Positions 36,453 to 46,336 are shown, numbered from the stretch's first letter. The stretch: DNA of 64,000 nucleotides from Buttiauxella noackiae ATCC 51607 (GCF_001654865.1 NZ_LXEO01000016.1:25642-89641), one strand, 5' to 3'. Numbers and translations are program-made. Notes: generated by a model not told the origin, from the letters alone.

Positions 36453-36776
36453 TCAACGCTTGGGATTTTGTAACTGGCAATTATCCAACACGACTGTGTC
36501 TTTACGATACACCGTTGCGGTATCGCCTTTTGACCAGAATACGTAAACACCATCGGTATAGCGCGCACCTGATGCAGACAAACCTTGTGTTAGCGACAAA
36601 TATTCGTTGTCATAAACAAAGTTCACCATCTGCTTTTGGTTATTTAATTTAACGGTAAGCGGTTTTTCATCACACTGATATTGCAGAGTGTCCGTCTGCA
36701 TCTTCTCAACAAAAGTGTTGTAGTAGCTACATCCTGAAAGCATGAAGGGAATGGCGGCAATAAGTAGTTTTTTCAT
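36453..36776 (-). CDS. mliC: lysozyme inhibitor lipoprotein MliC
   Basis: The 107-residue lipoprotein has a signal peptide with lipobox LSGC (Cys18) and a C-type lysozyme inhibitor domain including [14 protein letters not shown] and [19 protein letters not shown]. It is anchored in the outer membrane and blocks host lysozyme. Of two in-frame ATGs two codons apart, the second has its AGGA site at proper spacing. The C-terminus (NCQLQNPKR) matches the E. coli protein, so the adjoining ERIC element has not truncated it. Confidence 0.94.
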   Translation of the reverse strand: MKKLLIAAIPFMLSGCSYYNTFVEKMQTDTLQYQCDEKPLTVKLNNQKQMVNFVYDNEYLSLTQGLSASGARYTDGVYVFWSKGDTATVYRKDTVVLDNCQLQNPKR

Positions 36777-36934
36777 CTGCATGTCCTGAAGTTCTTTTTT
36801 TTATAGCGGGGGATAGTAGCGTCCCCCATTAGCTTCAGTTTAGAGATTTAGTGCGGTAGTGAATTTCAGTTAACTCTGATTATGCTCATCATAATTTAAG
36901 TTACCTTTTTATTGGCGACGTTCGCTCGCACTAT

Positions 36935-38056
36935 TTAGGGTAAACACAGCGGGTTAGCAGGGAAAATTGCACCAATCACGCTTGCTGCAGACGCCCCGGT
37001 CACCGAAGGCAAGTTTCCTGGCAGACCTGACATTGTACGATAAGCAAGCCAGGCGAATGCCAGCGCCTCCATATCGTCACCGCTAATTCCCGCCTCATCA
37101 GTGGTCGTGACTTCGATACCCGGCAGCAACCCACTCAAACGAGCCATCAGCAATGGATTACGGCTTCCACCACCGCATACCATCAGCCGCTCACAACCGC
37201 CGCTCAGCAATACTTGTTCTGAAATAGTGACGGCAGTCAGCTCCGTCAGCGTTGCCTGGACATCTTCTCCAGCAAGTCCCGGGAATGCGGCTAACTGGCG
37301 CTCAAGCCAACCATAATTGAAATATTCACGGCCAGTGCTCTTTGGCGCAGGCATGGCGAAGTATGGATCGCTTAGCATCTGCTGCAATAGTGGAATAATG
37401 ACTTTACCGCTGCTCGCCCATTGAGCGTCTTTATCGTACGCTTTGCCGCGTTGACGCCAGATCCAGGCATCAATCAGCATGTTTCCTGGGCCAGTATCAA
37501 ACCCTCGTACTGGCTGTTCAGGGAAAAGCAGAGAGAGATTAGCGATCCCGCCAATATTTAACACCATGCGATGTTCCGTGGGATGCGCCAGCAAAGCGTG
37601 ATGGAATGCAGGCACCAGCGGAGCGCCCTGCCCACCCAAAGCCATATCCCGACGACGGAAATCACCAACCACAGTTACGCCTGTTCGCGCAACGATTTGA
37701 TTGTTATCCCCAATTTGCATGGTATGCGCCGCTTCACCTTGTGGCTCGTGCCAGACGGTTTGCCCGTGGCAACCAATTGCGGTGATATCTGTATAGGTCA
37801 GCCCCTGGTTGTTCATCAATGTCTGAACAGCGTCAGCGAATAATTTACCAAGGCGATTATCAAGTTGGCCGAGCTGAGAAAGGGTTAATGGCTGCCCCTG
37901 GCAAATGGCCAGAATGGCATTTTTTATCTCTAAAGGGATGGGATGGCTATAACTTGCCTGTTGTGCAACAAGATGTTCATCAATCGCGGCCAGAACGACG
38001 TCAATCCCGTCCAGGCTGGTGCCTGACATCACACCGATATAGCGCCCTGATTTCAT
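36935..38056 (-). CDS. anmK: anhydro-N-acetylmuramic acid kinase
   Basis: The 373-residue kinase matches E. coli AnmK, which converts anhydroMurNAc from cell-wall recycling to MurNAc-6-phosphate. The N-terminal [13 protein letters not shown] phosphate-binding motif, the [22 protein letters not shown] block and GGIANLSLL are visible. It follows mliC and the pdxH group in E. coli-like order. Confidence 0.96.
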   Translation of the reverse strand: MKSGRYIGVMSGTSLDGIDVVLAAIDEHLVAQQASYSHPIPLEIKNAILAICQGQPLTLSQLGQLDNRLGKLFADAVQTLMNNQGLTYTDITAIGCHGQTVWHEPQGEAAHTMQIGDNNQIVARTGVTVVGDFRRRDMALGGQGAPLVPAFHHALLAHPTEHRMVLNIGGIANLSLLFPEQPVRGFDTGPGNMLIDAWIWRQRGKAYDKDAQWASSGKVIIPLLQQMLSDPYFAMPAPKSTGREYFNYGWLERQLAAFPGLAGEDVQATLTELTAVTISEQVLLSGGCERLMVCGGGSRNPLLMARLSGLLPGIEVTTTDEAGISGDDMEALAFAWLAYRTMSGLPGNLPSVTGASAASVIGAIFPANPLCLP

Positions 38057-38194
38057 CTGTTACTCCTTACGACTTGCCAAATTGGGGATAAACTCAACCA
38101 TAAACTAGCATTCTATGCGATGGTTACTTAATAATTTTTAACAAAAATATTCTACGGATAGATATTAATAGCGCCATAGATTTAATTTATGAAT

Positions 38195-38211
38195 GGTTGA
38201 TACTCGGTTAA
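38195..38211 (+). promoter_or_regulatory. PhoP box of the slyB promoter
   Basis: GGTTGA-N5-GGTTAA matches the PhoP direct repeat (T/G)GTTTA-N5-(T/G)GTTTA with one mismatch per half. A TAATAT -10 element begins 12 bases after it (38224-38229), the spacing of PhoP-activated promoters. slyB is a known PhoP target in E. coli and Salmonella. Confidence 0.8.
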
Positions 38212-38279
38212 GAGAGGCTTTTTTAATATGAATGCCATTAATCGTCTGAACTTATTTTAAATTCAGCACCCAAATACCA

Positions 38280-38285
38280 TATAAT
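38280..38285 (+). promoter_or_regulatory. second -10 element upstream of slyB
   Basis: A perfect TATAAT lies 54 bases before the slyB start codon, with a weak TTAAAT at the -35 position; a constitutive promoter is plausible. Confidence 0.45.
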
Positions 38286-38338
38286 TTAGCCATGAAGGAT
38301 GCTCAGTTGAGCGTTTCACGTGTTCAGGAGAGTCACAA

Positions 38339-38806
38339 ATGATTTCACGTATACTGGTAGTCTCGTTAGTTGGGTTAACTCTGGCTGGTTGCGCTAACAC
38401 CAGTTCACTTTCAGGCGACGTATATAGCGCTTCTGATGCTAAACAAGTACAAAGCGTGACTTATGGTACTTTGGTATCTGCTCGCCCGGTTCAGATCCAG
38501 GCCGGTAACGATTCAAATGTGATGGGTGCAATTGGTGGCGCTGTGCTGGGTGGTTTCCTGGGTAACACAGTGGGTGGTGGTACAGGTCGTTCACTGGCTA
38601 CCGCTGCGGGTGCAGTGGCAGGTGGTGTAGCGGGTCAGAGTGTTCAGGGTGCGATGAACAAAACTCAGGGTGTGGAACTGGAAATTCGTAAGGACGATGG
38701 CAACACCATTCTGGTCGTTCAGAAACAAGGTGATACCAAGTTTACTGTAGGTCAACGTGTAAGACTTGCCAGCAACGGCAGCCAGGTTACCGTCTCACCA
38801 AATTAA
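38339..38806 (+). CDS. slyB: outer-membrane lipoprotein SlyB
   Basis: The 155-residue lipoprotein has a signal peptide with lipobox LAGC (Cys18) and a glycine-zipper segment (GAIGGAVLGGFLGNTVGGG...AAGAVAGGVAG) near residues 62-98. SlyB is a PhoP-regulated protein that stabilises outer-membrane proteins under lipid stress. Length and sequence match E. coli SlyB. It is divergent from anmK and convergent with slyA. Confidence 0.96.
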   Translation: MISRILVVSLVGLTLAGCANTSSLSGDVYSASDAKQVQSVTYGTLVSARPVQIQAGNDSNVMGAIGGAVLGGFLGNTVGGGTGRSLATAAGAVAGGVAGQSVQGAMNKTQGVELEIRKDDGNTILVVQKQGDTKFTVGQRVRLASNGSQVTVSPN

Positions 38807-38813
38807 TTATGAA

Positions 38814-38838
38814 GGGTGACTTGTTTACAGGTCACCCC
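38814..38838 (+). terminator. hairpin after slyB
   Basis: GGGTGACTTG and CAGGTCACCC pair (one mismatch-like GU) around TTTA, followed by a pyrimidine-rich CTCTTCG tail. Confidence 0.7.
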
Positions 38839-38870
38839 TCTTCGCTTCTTTGCTAGCCAAATAATCAAAA

Positions 38871-38895
38871 CAGAAAACCTCATCGAATGATGAGG
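38871..38895 (-). terminator. terminator of slyA
   Basis: On the minus strand CCTCATC and GATGAGG pair around ATTC and run into TTTTCTGTTTTG, a typical rho-independent terminator shape for slyA. Confidence 0.8.
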
Positions 38896-38910
38896 CTTGC
38901 AATAAACAGC

Positions 38911-39351
38911 TTATTCTTTCGTCTGCAAATCAACGATATTTTTTTCCAGCCGATTTATCAAATTAAGCAACAGCGTCTGTTCTTCAGCGTTGATACCTAA
39001 CAAAATTTCCTCGCGCGTTTTCTTGATAACCGTCTCCATCTCATTGATGATAGGCTCAGCACGCTCAGTGAGCTTGATGCGTTTTGCCCTACGATCATTC
39101 GCGCAGGTTTGACGAGAAATCAGCCCTTTCTCTTCGAGTTGATCAAGCGTTCTGACCAGTGATGGTTGTTCTATGCCGATCGCTTTGGCCAACTGAATCT
39201 GCGACTGCTCGGGCGGCAACTGATGAATATTATGCAGCGTAACCCAATGTGTCTGTGTCAATTCCAGAGGTTTCAGGCGATGGTCAATCAGAGCACGCCA
39301 AATGCGCACCAACCGTGCCAGATCTGATCCTAATGGCGATTCCAATTTCAT
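38911..39351 (-). CDS. slyA: MarR-family regulator SlyA
   Basis: The 146-residue protein matches SlyA almost without change in the DNA-binding region ([32 protein letters not shown], about residues 45-80, followed by the wing RRAKRIKL). SlyA counteracts H-NS silencing and controls virulence, envelope and stress genes. A perfect SlyA palindrome lies directly upstream of its start, fitting autoregulation, and divergently placed ydhIJK are likely co-regulated. Confidence 0.97.
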   Translation of the reverse strand: MKLESPLGSDLARLVRIWRALIDHRLKPLELTQTHWVTLHNIHQLPPEQSQIQLAKAIGIEQPSLVRTLDQLEEKGLISRQTCANDRRAKRIKLTERAEPIINEMETVIKKTREEILLGINAEEQTLLLNLINRLEKNIVDLQTKE

Positions 39352-39361
39352 CTCCTTATAA

Positions 39362-39373
39362 TTAGCTTGCTAA
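39362..39373. promoter_or_regulatory. SlyA box at the slyA promoter
   Basis: TTAGCTTGCTAA is the reverse complement of the known high-affinity SlyA site TTAGCAAGCTAA (perfect 12 of 12). It lies 10 bases upstream of the slyA start codon. Confidence 0.88.
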
Positions 39374-39525
39374 CTTATTATACTGATTTTAAACTATTGT
39401 GCAGGCTTTACTTGAAAAAACAAAATCCTTATTTTTGCTGATGTTATGCAAATAGCTATACTTTTAGTTTACATCTAAGTCTGGAGAAACGGCAGTTTTC
39501 CCAGCATTTTAAAGGATTATCTGAC

Positions 39526-39762
39526 GTGAGCTTCAATTTTTTAACATCAGGCCTACCTCTACAGGACTTAGTGTTTGGCGCTTCTATCTATTTCCCCCCT
39601 CTTTTTAAAGCGGTTATCGTCGGCTTTTTTATCTGGCTCATTTTGCATCATCTGTTACGTGACTGGATGTATTCCGGCGAGATCTGGCATCCAACATTAA
39701 TGGATTTGTCATTATTCTCGCTGTCAGTTAGTGCAGCCCTTGTCATTCTGGTGGTGTGGTAA
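39526..39762 (+). CDS. ydhI: YdhI, DUF1656 small membrane protein of an efflux set
   Basis: The 78-residue protein has two hydrophobic helices and matches the DUF1656 family (AaeX type). It starts with GTG. It is the first of three adjacent genes, ydhI-ydhJ-ydhK, arranged like aaeX-aaeA-aaeB, which export aromatic acids. It is divergent from slyA. The transported compound is not known. Confidence 0.92.
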   Translation: MSFNFLTSGLPLQDLVFGASIYFPPLFKAVIVGFFIWLILHHLLRDWMYSGEIWHPTLMDLSLFSLSVSAALVILVVW

Positions 39763-39765
39763 AGC

Positions 39766-40623
39766 ATGAATATGAAAACAATAAAGTACTTTTCCACACT
39801 AGTGATTTTCGCGGCAGCCATCATTGTTGGCTGGCTGTTATGGAATTATTACATGCAATCCCCCTGGACGCGAGACGGGAAAGTCCGGGCGGAGCAAGTC
39901 AGCATCACGCCGCAAGTGTCCGGAACGATAACTCAGCTAAATATTGAAGATAACCAATTCGTCAAAGCGGGTACCATTCTGTTCACCATTGACTCAACGC
40001 CCTACCACATTGCGCAACTCAATGCTGAAGCGCAATTAGCTCAGTCTCAGTCAGAATTATCAAAAGCCAGCAATGAAGCAAATCGCCGTAAAAACCTGCC
40101 GCACAACTACATTTCCGCCGAGGATATGGACACGGCAAATATTAATGTCAAAGCCGCGCAAGCTGCCGTAAAAGCCGCTGAAGCTACCGTCGAACAAGCG
40201 AAATGGCAGATTTCTCAAACCACAGTTACCGCACCTGTTGATGGCTGGGTAACCAATCTTTCAACGCGTACTGGTAATTATGCAACCTCTGGACAGCCCG
40301 TGTTTGCGCTGGTCGACAGCCATTCTTTCTATGTGGTGGGGTATTTTGAAGAAACCAAACTGCGCCATATTCAACCCGGTGATCTAGCCGAAATTGTTCT
40401 CTATAGCGGGCATATACCGTTATCAGGAAAAGTGCAAAGTATTGGCCGCGCTATTTATGACCAAAGTGTTGAAAGCGACAGCGATTTGGTGGCAGATATT
40501 AAACCCAATGTACCCTGGGTGCGCCTTGCTCAGCGCGTGCCGGTGCGCATTCAGCTAAACCAGATCCCGCAAGGTATTACGCTGGTTTCTGGCACCACCT
40601 GCACTGTTTCAATTAAACACTGA
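39766..40623 (+). CDS. ydhJ: YdhJ, HlyD-family periplasmic adaptor
   Basis: The 285-residue membrane-fusion protein has one N-terminal transmembrane helix, a lipoyl/barrel domain ([17 protein letters not shown]), a coiled coil around residues 75-150 and the barrel-sandwich return [11 protein letters not shown]. It links an inner-membrane pump to an outer-membrane channel. It follows ydhI after three bases; two ATGs two codons apart could both serve as start. Confidence 0.93.
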   Translation: MNMKTIKYFSTLVIFAAAIIVGWLLWNYYMQSPWTRDGKVRAEQVSITPQVSGTITQLNIEDNQFVKAGTILFTIDSTPYHIAQLNAEAQLAQSQSELSKASNEANRRKNLPHNYISAEDMDTANINVKAAQAAVKAAEATVEQAKWQISQTTVTAPVDGWVTNLSTRTGNYATSGQPVFALVDSHSFYVVGYFEETKLRHIQPGDLAEIVLYSGHIPLSGKVQSIGRAIYDQSVESDSDLVADIKPNVPWVRLAQRVPVRIQLNQIPQGITLVSGTTCTVSIKH

Positions 40624-40631
40624 TCCTGGCG

Positions 40632-42653
40632 ATGAAACTTTCGTCACTGGCATGGAAAAACACGCCCTGGGGGAAAGCAAACGCCGGGCAATGGCGTTAT
40701 GCCTTGCGTAATGCCATTGCGATGTGCCTCGCATTAACCATCGCTTACTACCTGAACTTAGATGAACCTTATTGGGCTATGACCTCCGCGGCGGTTGTCA
40801 GTTTCCCCACCGTCGGCGGCGTGGTAAGTAAAAGTCTGGGACGAGTCGCCGGTAGCCTGATTGGCGCGATGGCCTCATTAATTATTGCGGGTAATACACT
40901 CAACGATCCTTGGTTATTTACCTTTGCAATGGCGTCCTGGCTCGCACTGTGCACCTGGAGTTCCAGCCATTTCCAGAACAACGTAGCCTATGCTTTTATG
41001 CTGGCGGGCTACACCGCTGCGATCATCGCTTTCCCGATGGTCAATACCGTTGAAACAACCCAGCTTTGGGACATTACTCAGGCGCGCGTTTGTGAGGTCA
41101 TTGTCGGGATTTTATGTGGTGGCTTGATGATGATGGTACTGCCCAGTACCTCAGATGGCACCACCCTTCTTAGTGCGTTGCGAAATATGCATGCCCGGTT
41201 GTTAGAGCACGCAACGATGTTGTGGAAGCCAGAAACCACAGATGCAATTCGAACAGCACACGAAGGTGTTATTGGGCAGATTCTAACCATGAATCTATTG
41301 AGAATTCAGGCGTTCTGGAGCCATTACCGCTTCCGCCGCCAGAATAATTTGCTCAACTATTTAATACATCAACAATTACGTCTGACCAGCGTCATCTCAA
41401 GCCTTCGACGCATGCTAATGAACTGGCCAAATCCCCCGGAAAATCTGTGGCCAGTTCTTGAAGCATTGATTAGTGAGTTGGCACGGGAAGGTACCCATAA
41501 ATATAGCGTCGCCCGATTGTTGCAACAGATTGCCCCAGGCCCCGAAGCTGATTATCGCCATCAGGCATTCTGGCTACGCTTGCGGTATTTCTGCTGGTTG
41601 TATCTGAACAGTAGCCGCTGGTTACGTGAGTTGGAAAATGCCACCCCGGTTTCAGAACTCACTCCCCCCAAAACGCCACCGCTGGCACGTCATACGGATA
41701 ATACCGAAGCATTGTGGAGCGCGTTACGAACCTTTTGCGTGATAACCGTAACCGGCGCCTGGTGTATTAACACTCAATGGGACGCCGGGAGCGGCGCGTT
41801 GTCGTTGGCGGCGATCAGTTGCGTGCTCTATTCGTCGGTCGCCTCACCGCTTAACTCACTTACGCTATTGATGCGCACCCTGCTATGGCTGTCTTTATTT
41901 AGCTTCCTGGTCAAATTTGGCCTGATGGTACAGATTACCGATCTCTGGCAATTCCTGATTTTCTTATTACCGCTGCTGGCGACAATGCAACTGCTGAAAT
42001 TGCAACAACCCAAGTTTGCCGGGCTGTGGGGGCAATTAATTGTTTTCATGGGGTCGTTTATCGCCGTCACTAATCCACCGGTTTATGACTTAGCTGATTT
42101 CCTCAATGACAATCTGGCAAAAGTCATTGGTGTAGGTCTTTCATGGGTTGCTTTTTCTGTTCTTCGCCCAGGTTCCGACACACGTAAAGGCCGCCGTCAT
42201 ATTCGTGCCTTACGACGCGGTTTTGTCGATCAGTTAAGCCGCAAACCGCAACACTCTGAGAACCAGTTCGAATCGCTGGTGTATCACCACATCAGCCAAT
42301 TGAGTAACAGTAAAGATGAAGTGGCGCGCCGCTGGTTGCTGCGTTGGGGAGTGGTATTACTCAATTGTTCCCATGTGGTATGGCAATTACGAGTATGGGA
42401 AACACGCTCCGACCCGCTTTCACAGGTGCGAGATGTGTGTATTCATACCTTGCGGGATGTCATGAGTGAGCGAGGTGTACAACAACGCTCTTTAACAGCC
42501 ACGCTACAGGAACTGCAGCGCATGTCTGAAACGCTCGCACATCATCACCATCCGGCAGCGCGTGAGCTTGCGGGAATTATCTGGCGGCTCTACTGCTCAC
42601 TTTCACAACTGGAACAAGCGCCACCTGCCGGCACTCTGGCAGGTAGCCACTGA
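40632..42653 (+). CDS. ydhK: YdhK, FUSC/AaeB-type efflux protein
   Basis: The 673-residue protein has two blocks of hydrophobic helices (about residues 25-165 and 365-500), each followed by a cytoplasmic region, the typical AaeB/FUSC organisation. The first block includes [21 protein letters not shown], conserved in the family. Together with YdhI and YdhJ it probably exports aromatic or other organic acids. Its stop is two bases from the convergent sodC stop, so no terminator separates them. Confidence 0.93.
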   Translation: MKLSSLAWKNTPWGKANAGQWRYALRNAIAMCLALTIAYYLNLDEPYWAMTSAAVVSFPTVGGVVSKSLGRVAGSLIGAMASLIIAGNTLNDPWLFTFAMASWLALCTWSSSHFQNNVAYAFMLAGYTAAIIAFPMVNTVETTQLWDITQARVCEVIVGILCGGLMMMVLPSTSDGTTLLSALRNMHARLLEHATMLWKPETTDAIRTAHEGVIGQILTMNLLRIQAFWSHYRFRRQNNLLNYLIHQQLRLTSVISSLRRMLMNWPNPPENLWPVLEALISELAREGTHKYSVARLLQQIAPGPEADYRHQAFWLRLRYFCWLYLNSSRWLRELENATPVSELTPPKTPPLARHTDNTEALWSALRTFCVITVTGAWCINTQWDAGSGALSLAAISCVLYSSVASPLNSLTLLMRTLLWLSLFSFLVKFGLMVQITDLWQFLIFLLPLLATMQLLKLQQPKFAGLWGQLIVFMGSFIAVTNPPVYDLADFLNDNLAKVIGVGLSWVAFSVLRPGSDTRKGRRHIRALRRGFVDQLSRKPQHSENQFESLVYHHISQLSNSKDEVARRWLLRWGVVLLNCSHVVWQLRVWETRSDPLSQVRDVCIHTLRDVMSERGVQQRSLTATLQELQRMSETLAHHHHPAARELAGIIWRLYCSLSQLEQAPPAGTLAGSH

Positions 42654-42655
42654 GT

Positions 42656-43177
42656 TTATTGAATTACGCCACAAGCGTAGCGTGCTCCGCCCCCGCCAAG
42701 TGGTTTAGGTTGATCGGACATATTATCGCCATCAACATGCACCATCAGTGCCTTGCCTTTAACTTCATCAAGCGTTTTCAAGCGCGGTGCAGTAACGGGT
42801 GCGGTTGCACTACCGTCATTATCGACCACCAGCACCGGCAAATCCCCCAAATGCCCGACGCCCATCGGCCCCATGTGTTTGCCGGTTTTATCAGGATCAA
42901 GGTGTCCACCTGCCGCTTCAGCTGCTGAAGGTTTCCCCTCTTTTAAGCCTGGTTCACAACTGCCTTTGGCATGGACATGAAAACCATGTTCGCCCGGAGG
43001 AAGAGTTCGAAGATCGGGCGCAAAAACCAGCCCTTTATCAGTTTCGGTGATTTTCACGGTACCAAGAGAATGGCCAATCCCCTTAGGTGTGACAAGATTT
43101 ATTTGAACTTCGGTACTCGCAGCCTGAACAGCCGCGCAGCTAAATAGCGTTAAAAAAGCCAGACTTATTCGCTTCAT
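42656..43177 (-). CDS. sodC: periplasmic Cu,Zn superoxide dismutase
   Basis: The 173-residue product has a signal peptide (cleavage after VQA) and the Cu/Zn ligands: GFHVHAKG (two Cu His), GGHLDPDKTGKHMGP with the bridging and Zn His, DLPVLVVDNDG with the Zn Asp, and MVHVDGDN. Conserved cysteines (GSCEPG and YACGVIQ) form the structural disulfide. It converts periplasmic superoxide to peroxide. The start is the ATG with GGGAGGTA; a longer in-frame start upstream is not family-like. Confidence 0.96.
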   Translation of the reverse strand: MKRISLAFLTLFSCAAVQAASTEVQINLVTPKGIGHSLGTVKITETDKGLVFAPDLRTLPPGEHGFHVHAKGSCEPGLKEGKPSAAEAAGGHLDPDKTGKHMGPMGVGHLGDLPVLVVDNDGSATAPVTAPRLKTLDEVKGKALMVHVDGDNMSDQPKPLGGGGARYACGVIQ

Positions 43178-43258
43178 ATTACCTCCCGGATTCACGTTCA
43201 ACCTGTTAAGCATAGGCCAGACAGGTTGAATCCTCCGGGAGATAGCTGTTTTTGCGGG

Positions 43259-44155
43259 TTATGGCACGTCGTAACCCAATGCAGCTTTACGGATACGGAA
43301 CCACTGCTGGCGGCTCATATCCAGACTTAAGGAGTGAATCGCTGAACGCACGCGTTCAATTTTACCGGAACCGATGATTGGCAGCGGTTTAGACGGCAAT
43401 CGCATCACCCACGCGTAAACCACCTGTTCGATGGTCTCCGCACCGATTTCATTTGCGACGGCTTGCAGCTCATCACGCAGCGGCTGGAACGCCTCGTCGT
43501 TAAACAAGCTACCGCCACCCAGGCAGGACCATGCCATAGGATGAATACGCAACTGTTGGCATTGATCCAGTGTACCGTCGAGAATAGTTGGCTGATGTAC
43601 CGGAGAGATTTCTACCTGATTGGTCGCAAGCGTGAAAGGCAAACGCGATTGCAACAAAGCAAACTGTGCGGGGGTAAAGTTCGATACGCCAAAGTGGCGC
43701 ACTTTGCCGCTCTGATGCAGCGAAGTGAAGGCTTCTGCAACTTCATCAGCATCCATCAAAGGGTCCGGGCGGTGAATCAGCAGCAGGTCGAGGTAATCAG
43801 TTGCCAGATTCTCGAGTGATTTTTCAGTCTGGCTGATGATGTGTGATTTATCGGTAATATAGTGACCCAGTGCGTGACCTGGGTTTGCCGTGGTCGCAAT
43901 ACCGCATTTGGTGACAATTTCCATTTTGGAACGTAGGTGTGGTGCCAGGCGCATCGCTTCGCCAAAAGCAGCTTCACACTGGTAACCGCCGTAAATATCA
44001 GCGTGATCGGCGGTAGTAATCCCTAAATCGACATGCTCTTCAATAAAGCTGGCTAGCTGAGGCGCGGACATGTTCCACTCCATCAAACGCCAATACCCCA
44101 TAACCAGGCGTGAAAATTCTGGGCCCTGCGGGGAAATTGTAATGCGCTGTACCAT
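43259..44155 (-). CDS. ydhF: aldo/keto reductase YdhF
   Basis: The 298-residue protein matches E. coli YdhF. The catalytic tetrad is visible: Asp in ITTADHADIYGGY with Tyr, Lys in EIVTKCGI and His in LLLIHRPDPLMD. The NADPH-binding C-terminal part has the PIIGSGKIERVRSAI motif. The natural substrate is unknown. It sits between sodC and ydhL on the same strand as in E. coli. Confidence 0.95.
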   Translation of the reverse strand: MVQRITISPQGPEFSRLVMGYWRLMEWNMSAPQLASFIEEHVDLGITTADHADIYGGYQCEAAFGEAMRLAPHLRSKMEIVTKCGIATTANPGHALGHYITDKSHIISQTEKSLENLATDYLDLLLIHRPDPLMDADEVAEAFTSLHQSGKVRHFGVSNFTPAQFALLQSRLPFTLATNQVEISPVHQPTILDGTLDQCQQLRIHPMAWSCLGGGSLFNDEAFQPLRDELQAVANEIGAETIEQVVYAWVMRLPSKPLPIIGSGKIERVRSAIHSLSLDMSRQQWFRIRKAALGYDVP

Positions 44156-44212
44156 AAAGCAATCCTCAGTAATAAAACGAATTCTGCGACTGAGTATAGC
44201 GGTATCAAAGAA

Positions 44213-44452
44213 TTAAAAAAGTGAGGGTTGTTGCGGTTCTTCGGGGGGATTTGACTTGTTCGCGCGTAATTTGCGCATTAATCGCTGACGACATAACCGC
44301 AGCACTTCTTGTTTCTGCCCATCGCTTAATTGCTGCCATTGAAATCGTTCATCACGGCTGCGCATACAGCCACGGCAAAAACCGCGTTCATCTGACTGGC
44401 AGATCCCACGACAGGGGCTTTGAATCGGGAAAAATTCTAACTGTTCAGACAC
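44213..44452 (-). CDS. ydhL: YdhL, DUF1289 protein
   Basis: The 79-residue protein has the DUF1289 cysteine cluster SPCRGICQSDERGFCRGC near residues 12-29, likely a small metal- or iron-sulfur-binding motif. I use a GTG start (VSEQLEFFP) preceded by AGAGG at seven bases, giving the same length as E. coli YdhL; an upstream in-frame ATG is less well placed. Function unknown. Confidence 0.9.
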   Translation of the reverse strand: MSEQLEFFPIQSPCRGICQSDERGFCRGCMRSRDERFQWQQLSDGQKQEVLRLCRQRLMRKLRANKSNPPEEPQQPSLF

Positions 44453-44571
44453 CCTCACACCTCTTTTGTAGTATTGCTTCAATTGAAGCCCGACAAATAA
44501 AATGTTGCAAGCGGTGCGGTAAATATTCTTAATGCTTGTCCCGTTAACAAAGATATGAATGGATTTTTGAA

Positions 44572-44588
44572 ACTAAGGTTCACCTAAT
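44572..44588 (+). promoter_or_regulatory. PmrA (BasR)-like box upstream of eptA
   Basis: ACTAAG-GTTCA-CCTAAT resembles the PmrA site CTTAAG-N5-CTTAAT, including the GTTCA spacer I recall from Salmonella pmrC. The halves match at 4 and 5 of 6 positions. It ends 39 bases before the start of the eptA-like gene. Confidence 0.6.
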
Positions 44589-44627
44589 CTTTATTCAATA
44601 GTCTGTTGGCACTCTTTATGATCATTT

Positions 44628-46265
44628 ATGGCTGTTATGGAATCCCTGAAAAAGTTACAGTGTAACGATTCTAAGTTTAATATTTGCTGTGCGCTCTTCT
44701 TCACATTAATCAATTTCTTGTTCATAAAACGCACCTGGGAAATCATTGCTCCGGTTTCGTTCCATAGCTGGCTTTTCGCAATTTCTGTACCGGTGGTGTT
44801 ATTCAGCGCCTGGTTGACGATTTTCAGCATAATAAACCTGCCTTGGTTGCGTAAACCCATGCTGGTAATACTGATAATTGGCTGCGCGGCCAGTAACTAT
44901 TTTATGAGCACTTACGGTGCCGTCATCGACAAAAATATGATGACGAACGTCTTTGAAACCGACTCCCAGGAAGCCGTAGCACTCATTACTCCGCAATTGC
45001 TTATATGGCTCAGCCTTGCGGGCATCGTGCCTGCGCTCATCCTGGCATCAATTAAAATCAAGCCTTCACGTTGGTGGTATACCCTCCTGACTCGGCTGGT
45101 AGGTGTGTTGGCTGGCCTGTTGATCATTATTCTTGTCGCATCCGTATTTTATAAAGACTACGCCTCACTGTTCCGTAACAACAAAGGTGTCGTGAAAATG
45201 GTGACACCTGCCAACTACATTAGCGCGATAAGCCGCTACAGCAACGCCCGTTGGTTTGCCGGCGATCAATCGCTGGTAAAAATTGGCGAAGATGCGAAAA
45301 AAGGCCCGTTGATTAGCCAGCAGAAAAAGAAAACCGTTGTTGTCTTTGTTGTCGGGGAAGCCTCACGTGCTGAAAACTACTCACTAAATGGTTACATCCG
45401 CGATACCAACCCTGAGATGAAAAAACGCGACGTTATTTATTTCCCTAATGCGTCGTCCTGCGGCACTGAAACGGCGATTTCTGTGCCATGCATGTTCTCC
45501 AATATGTCACGCAAAAATTACGATGCATCGCTGGCTCGTCACCAGGAAGGATTACTGGACGTCATGGCTCATGCGGGTATCAATCTGCTGTGGCGTGATA
45601 ACGATGGTGGCTGTAAAGGGGCTTGTGCCCGTATCCCGCATACCGATATGACACAATGGAATTTAGACGCATTATGCAAAGACAAATCCTGCTGGGATGA
45701 CGCAATTCTGCATCGCTTTGGTAATGTGCTGGATGGTTTACAGCAAGACTCCGTCATTGTACTGCACCTGATGGGTAGCCATGGTCCGGCCTACTATCGC
45801 CGCTACCCGGATAAATTCCGCACGTTCACACCTACGTGTGACAGTAACCAGATTCAGGATTGCGATCGCCAGTCGCTCATCAATACCTATGACAACACCA
45901 TCTTGTACACCGATGATATCGTTAGCCGCACCATTGATGAATTGAAAGCACATGACGACAAATTTAATACCGCACTGGTCTATCTTTCTGACCATGGTGA
46001 GTCACTGGGTGAAAACGGTATTTACCTGCACGGTACGCCATATATGCTGGCCCCTTCACAGCAAACACATATTCCATTCCTGTTCTGGCTATCGAAAGAT
46101 TACCAACAAAATTTTGCCATCAATGCGGACTGCCTGACGAAGAAAGCGGCTGCCGAGCAAGTTTCTCAGGATAATATTTTCTCAACGCTGCTGGGAATGA
46201 TGGATATTAAAACATCTGAATATCAATCGGATATGGATATTTTTGCCATATGCCGTAAAGCCTGA
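44628..46265 (+). CDS. eptA: EptA-like phosphoethanolamine transferase (lipid A modification)
   Basis: The 545-residue protein has five N-terminal transmembrane helices (to about residue 185) and a periplasmic sulfatase-fold domain. The zinc/catalytic residues are in place: Glu244 in VVGEASRAEN, the nucleophile Thr282 in CGTETA, His in GSHGP, Asp455-His456 in LSDHGES and His468 in HGTPY. The paired cysteines of EptA/MCR proteins (Cys278/Cys288 and later pairs) are present. Such enzymes add phosphoethanolamine to lipid A and lower polymyxin binding. It is closer to EptA than to MCR-9 as I recall these sequences. It stands alone between ydhL and nemR, not beside basRS. The ribosome-binding site is weak, and a second ATG three codons on is possible. 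Confidence 0.9.
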   Translation: MAVMESLKKLQCNDSKFNICCALFFTLINFLFIKRTWEIIAPVSFHSWLFAISVPVVLFSAWLTIFSIINLPWLRKPMLVILIIGCAASNYFMSTYGAVIDKNMMTNVFETDSQEAVALITPQLLIWLSLAGIVPALILASIKIKPSRWWYTLLTRLVGVLAGLLIIILVASVFYKDYASLFRNNKGVVKMVTPANYISAISRYSNARWFAGDQSLVKIGEDAKKGPLISQQKKKTVVVFVVGEASRAENYSLNGYIRDTNPEMKKRDVIYFPNASSCGTETAISVPCMFSNMSRKNYDASLARHQEGLLDVMAHAGINLLWRDNDGGCKGACARIPHTDMTQWNLDALCKDKSCWDDAILHRFGNVLDGLQQDSVIVLHLMGSHGPAYYRRYPDKFRTFTPTCDSNQIQDCDRQSLINTYDNTILYTDDIVSRTIDELKAHDDKFNTALVYLSDHGESLGENGIYLHGTPYMLAPSQQTHIPFLFWLSKDYQQNFAINADCLTKKAAAEQVSQDNIFSTLLGMMDIKTSEYQSDMDIFAICRKA

Positions 46266-46268
46266 TCT

Positions 46269-46298
46269 TTCAGGCGGCAGGAAATTCTGCCGCCTGAA
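46269..46298 (+). terminator. hairpin after eptA
   Basis: TTCAGGCGGCAG and CTGCCGCCTGAA form a perfect 12-pair stem with a six-base loop, directly after the stop codon. There is no strong U-run. Confidence 0.75.
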
Positions 46299-46300
46299 CC

Positions 46301-46329
46301 TTGCCTTAGACCGACTGGTCTATTACAGT
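46301..46329 (+). promoter_or_regulatory. nemR promoter with NemR operator
   Basis: TTGCCT and TACAGT are 17 bases apart and make a plausible sigma-70 promoter. The perfect palindrome TAGACC-GACT-GGTCTA (46307-46322), the NemR box known from E. coli, fills the spacer. The predicted start site is right at the nemR ATG (46337), so the mRNA could be almost leaderless. Confidence 0.82.
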
Positions 46330-46336
46330 AATCTCC

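Noticed and set aside
44628..46265. The eptA-like gene as an mcr-9/mcr-10 allele
   Set aside because: As I remember these sequences, the membrane region and catalytic blocks are closer to EptA/PmrC; no insertion sequence flanks the gene.
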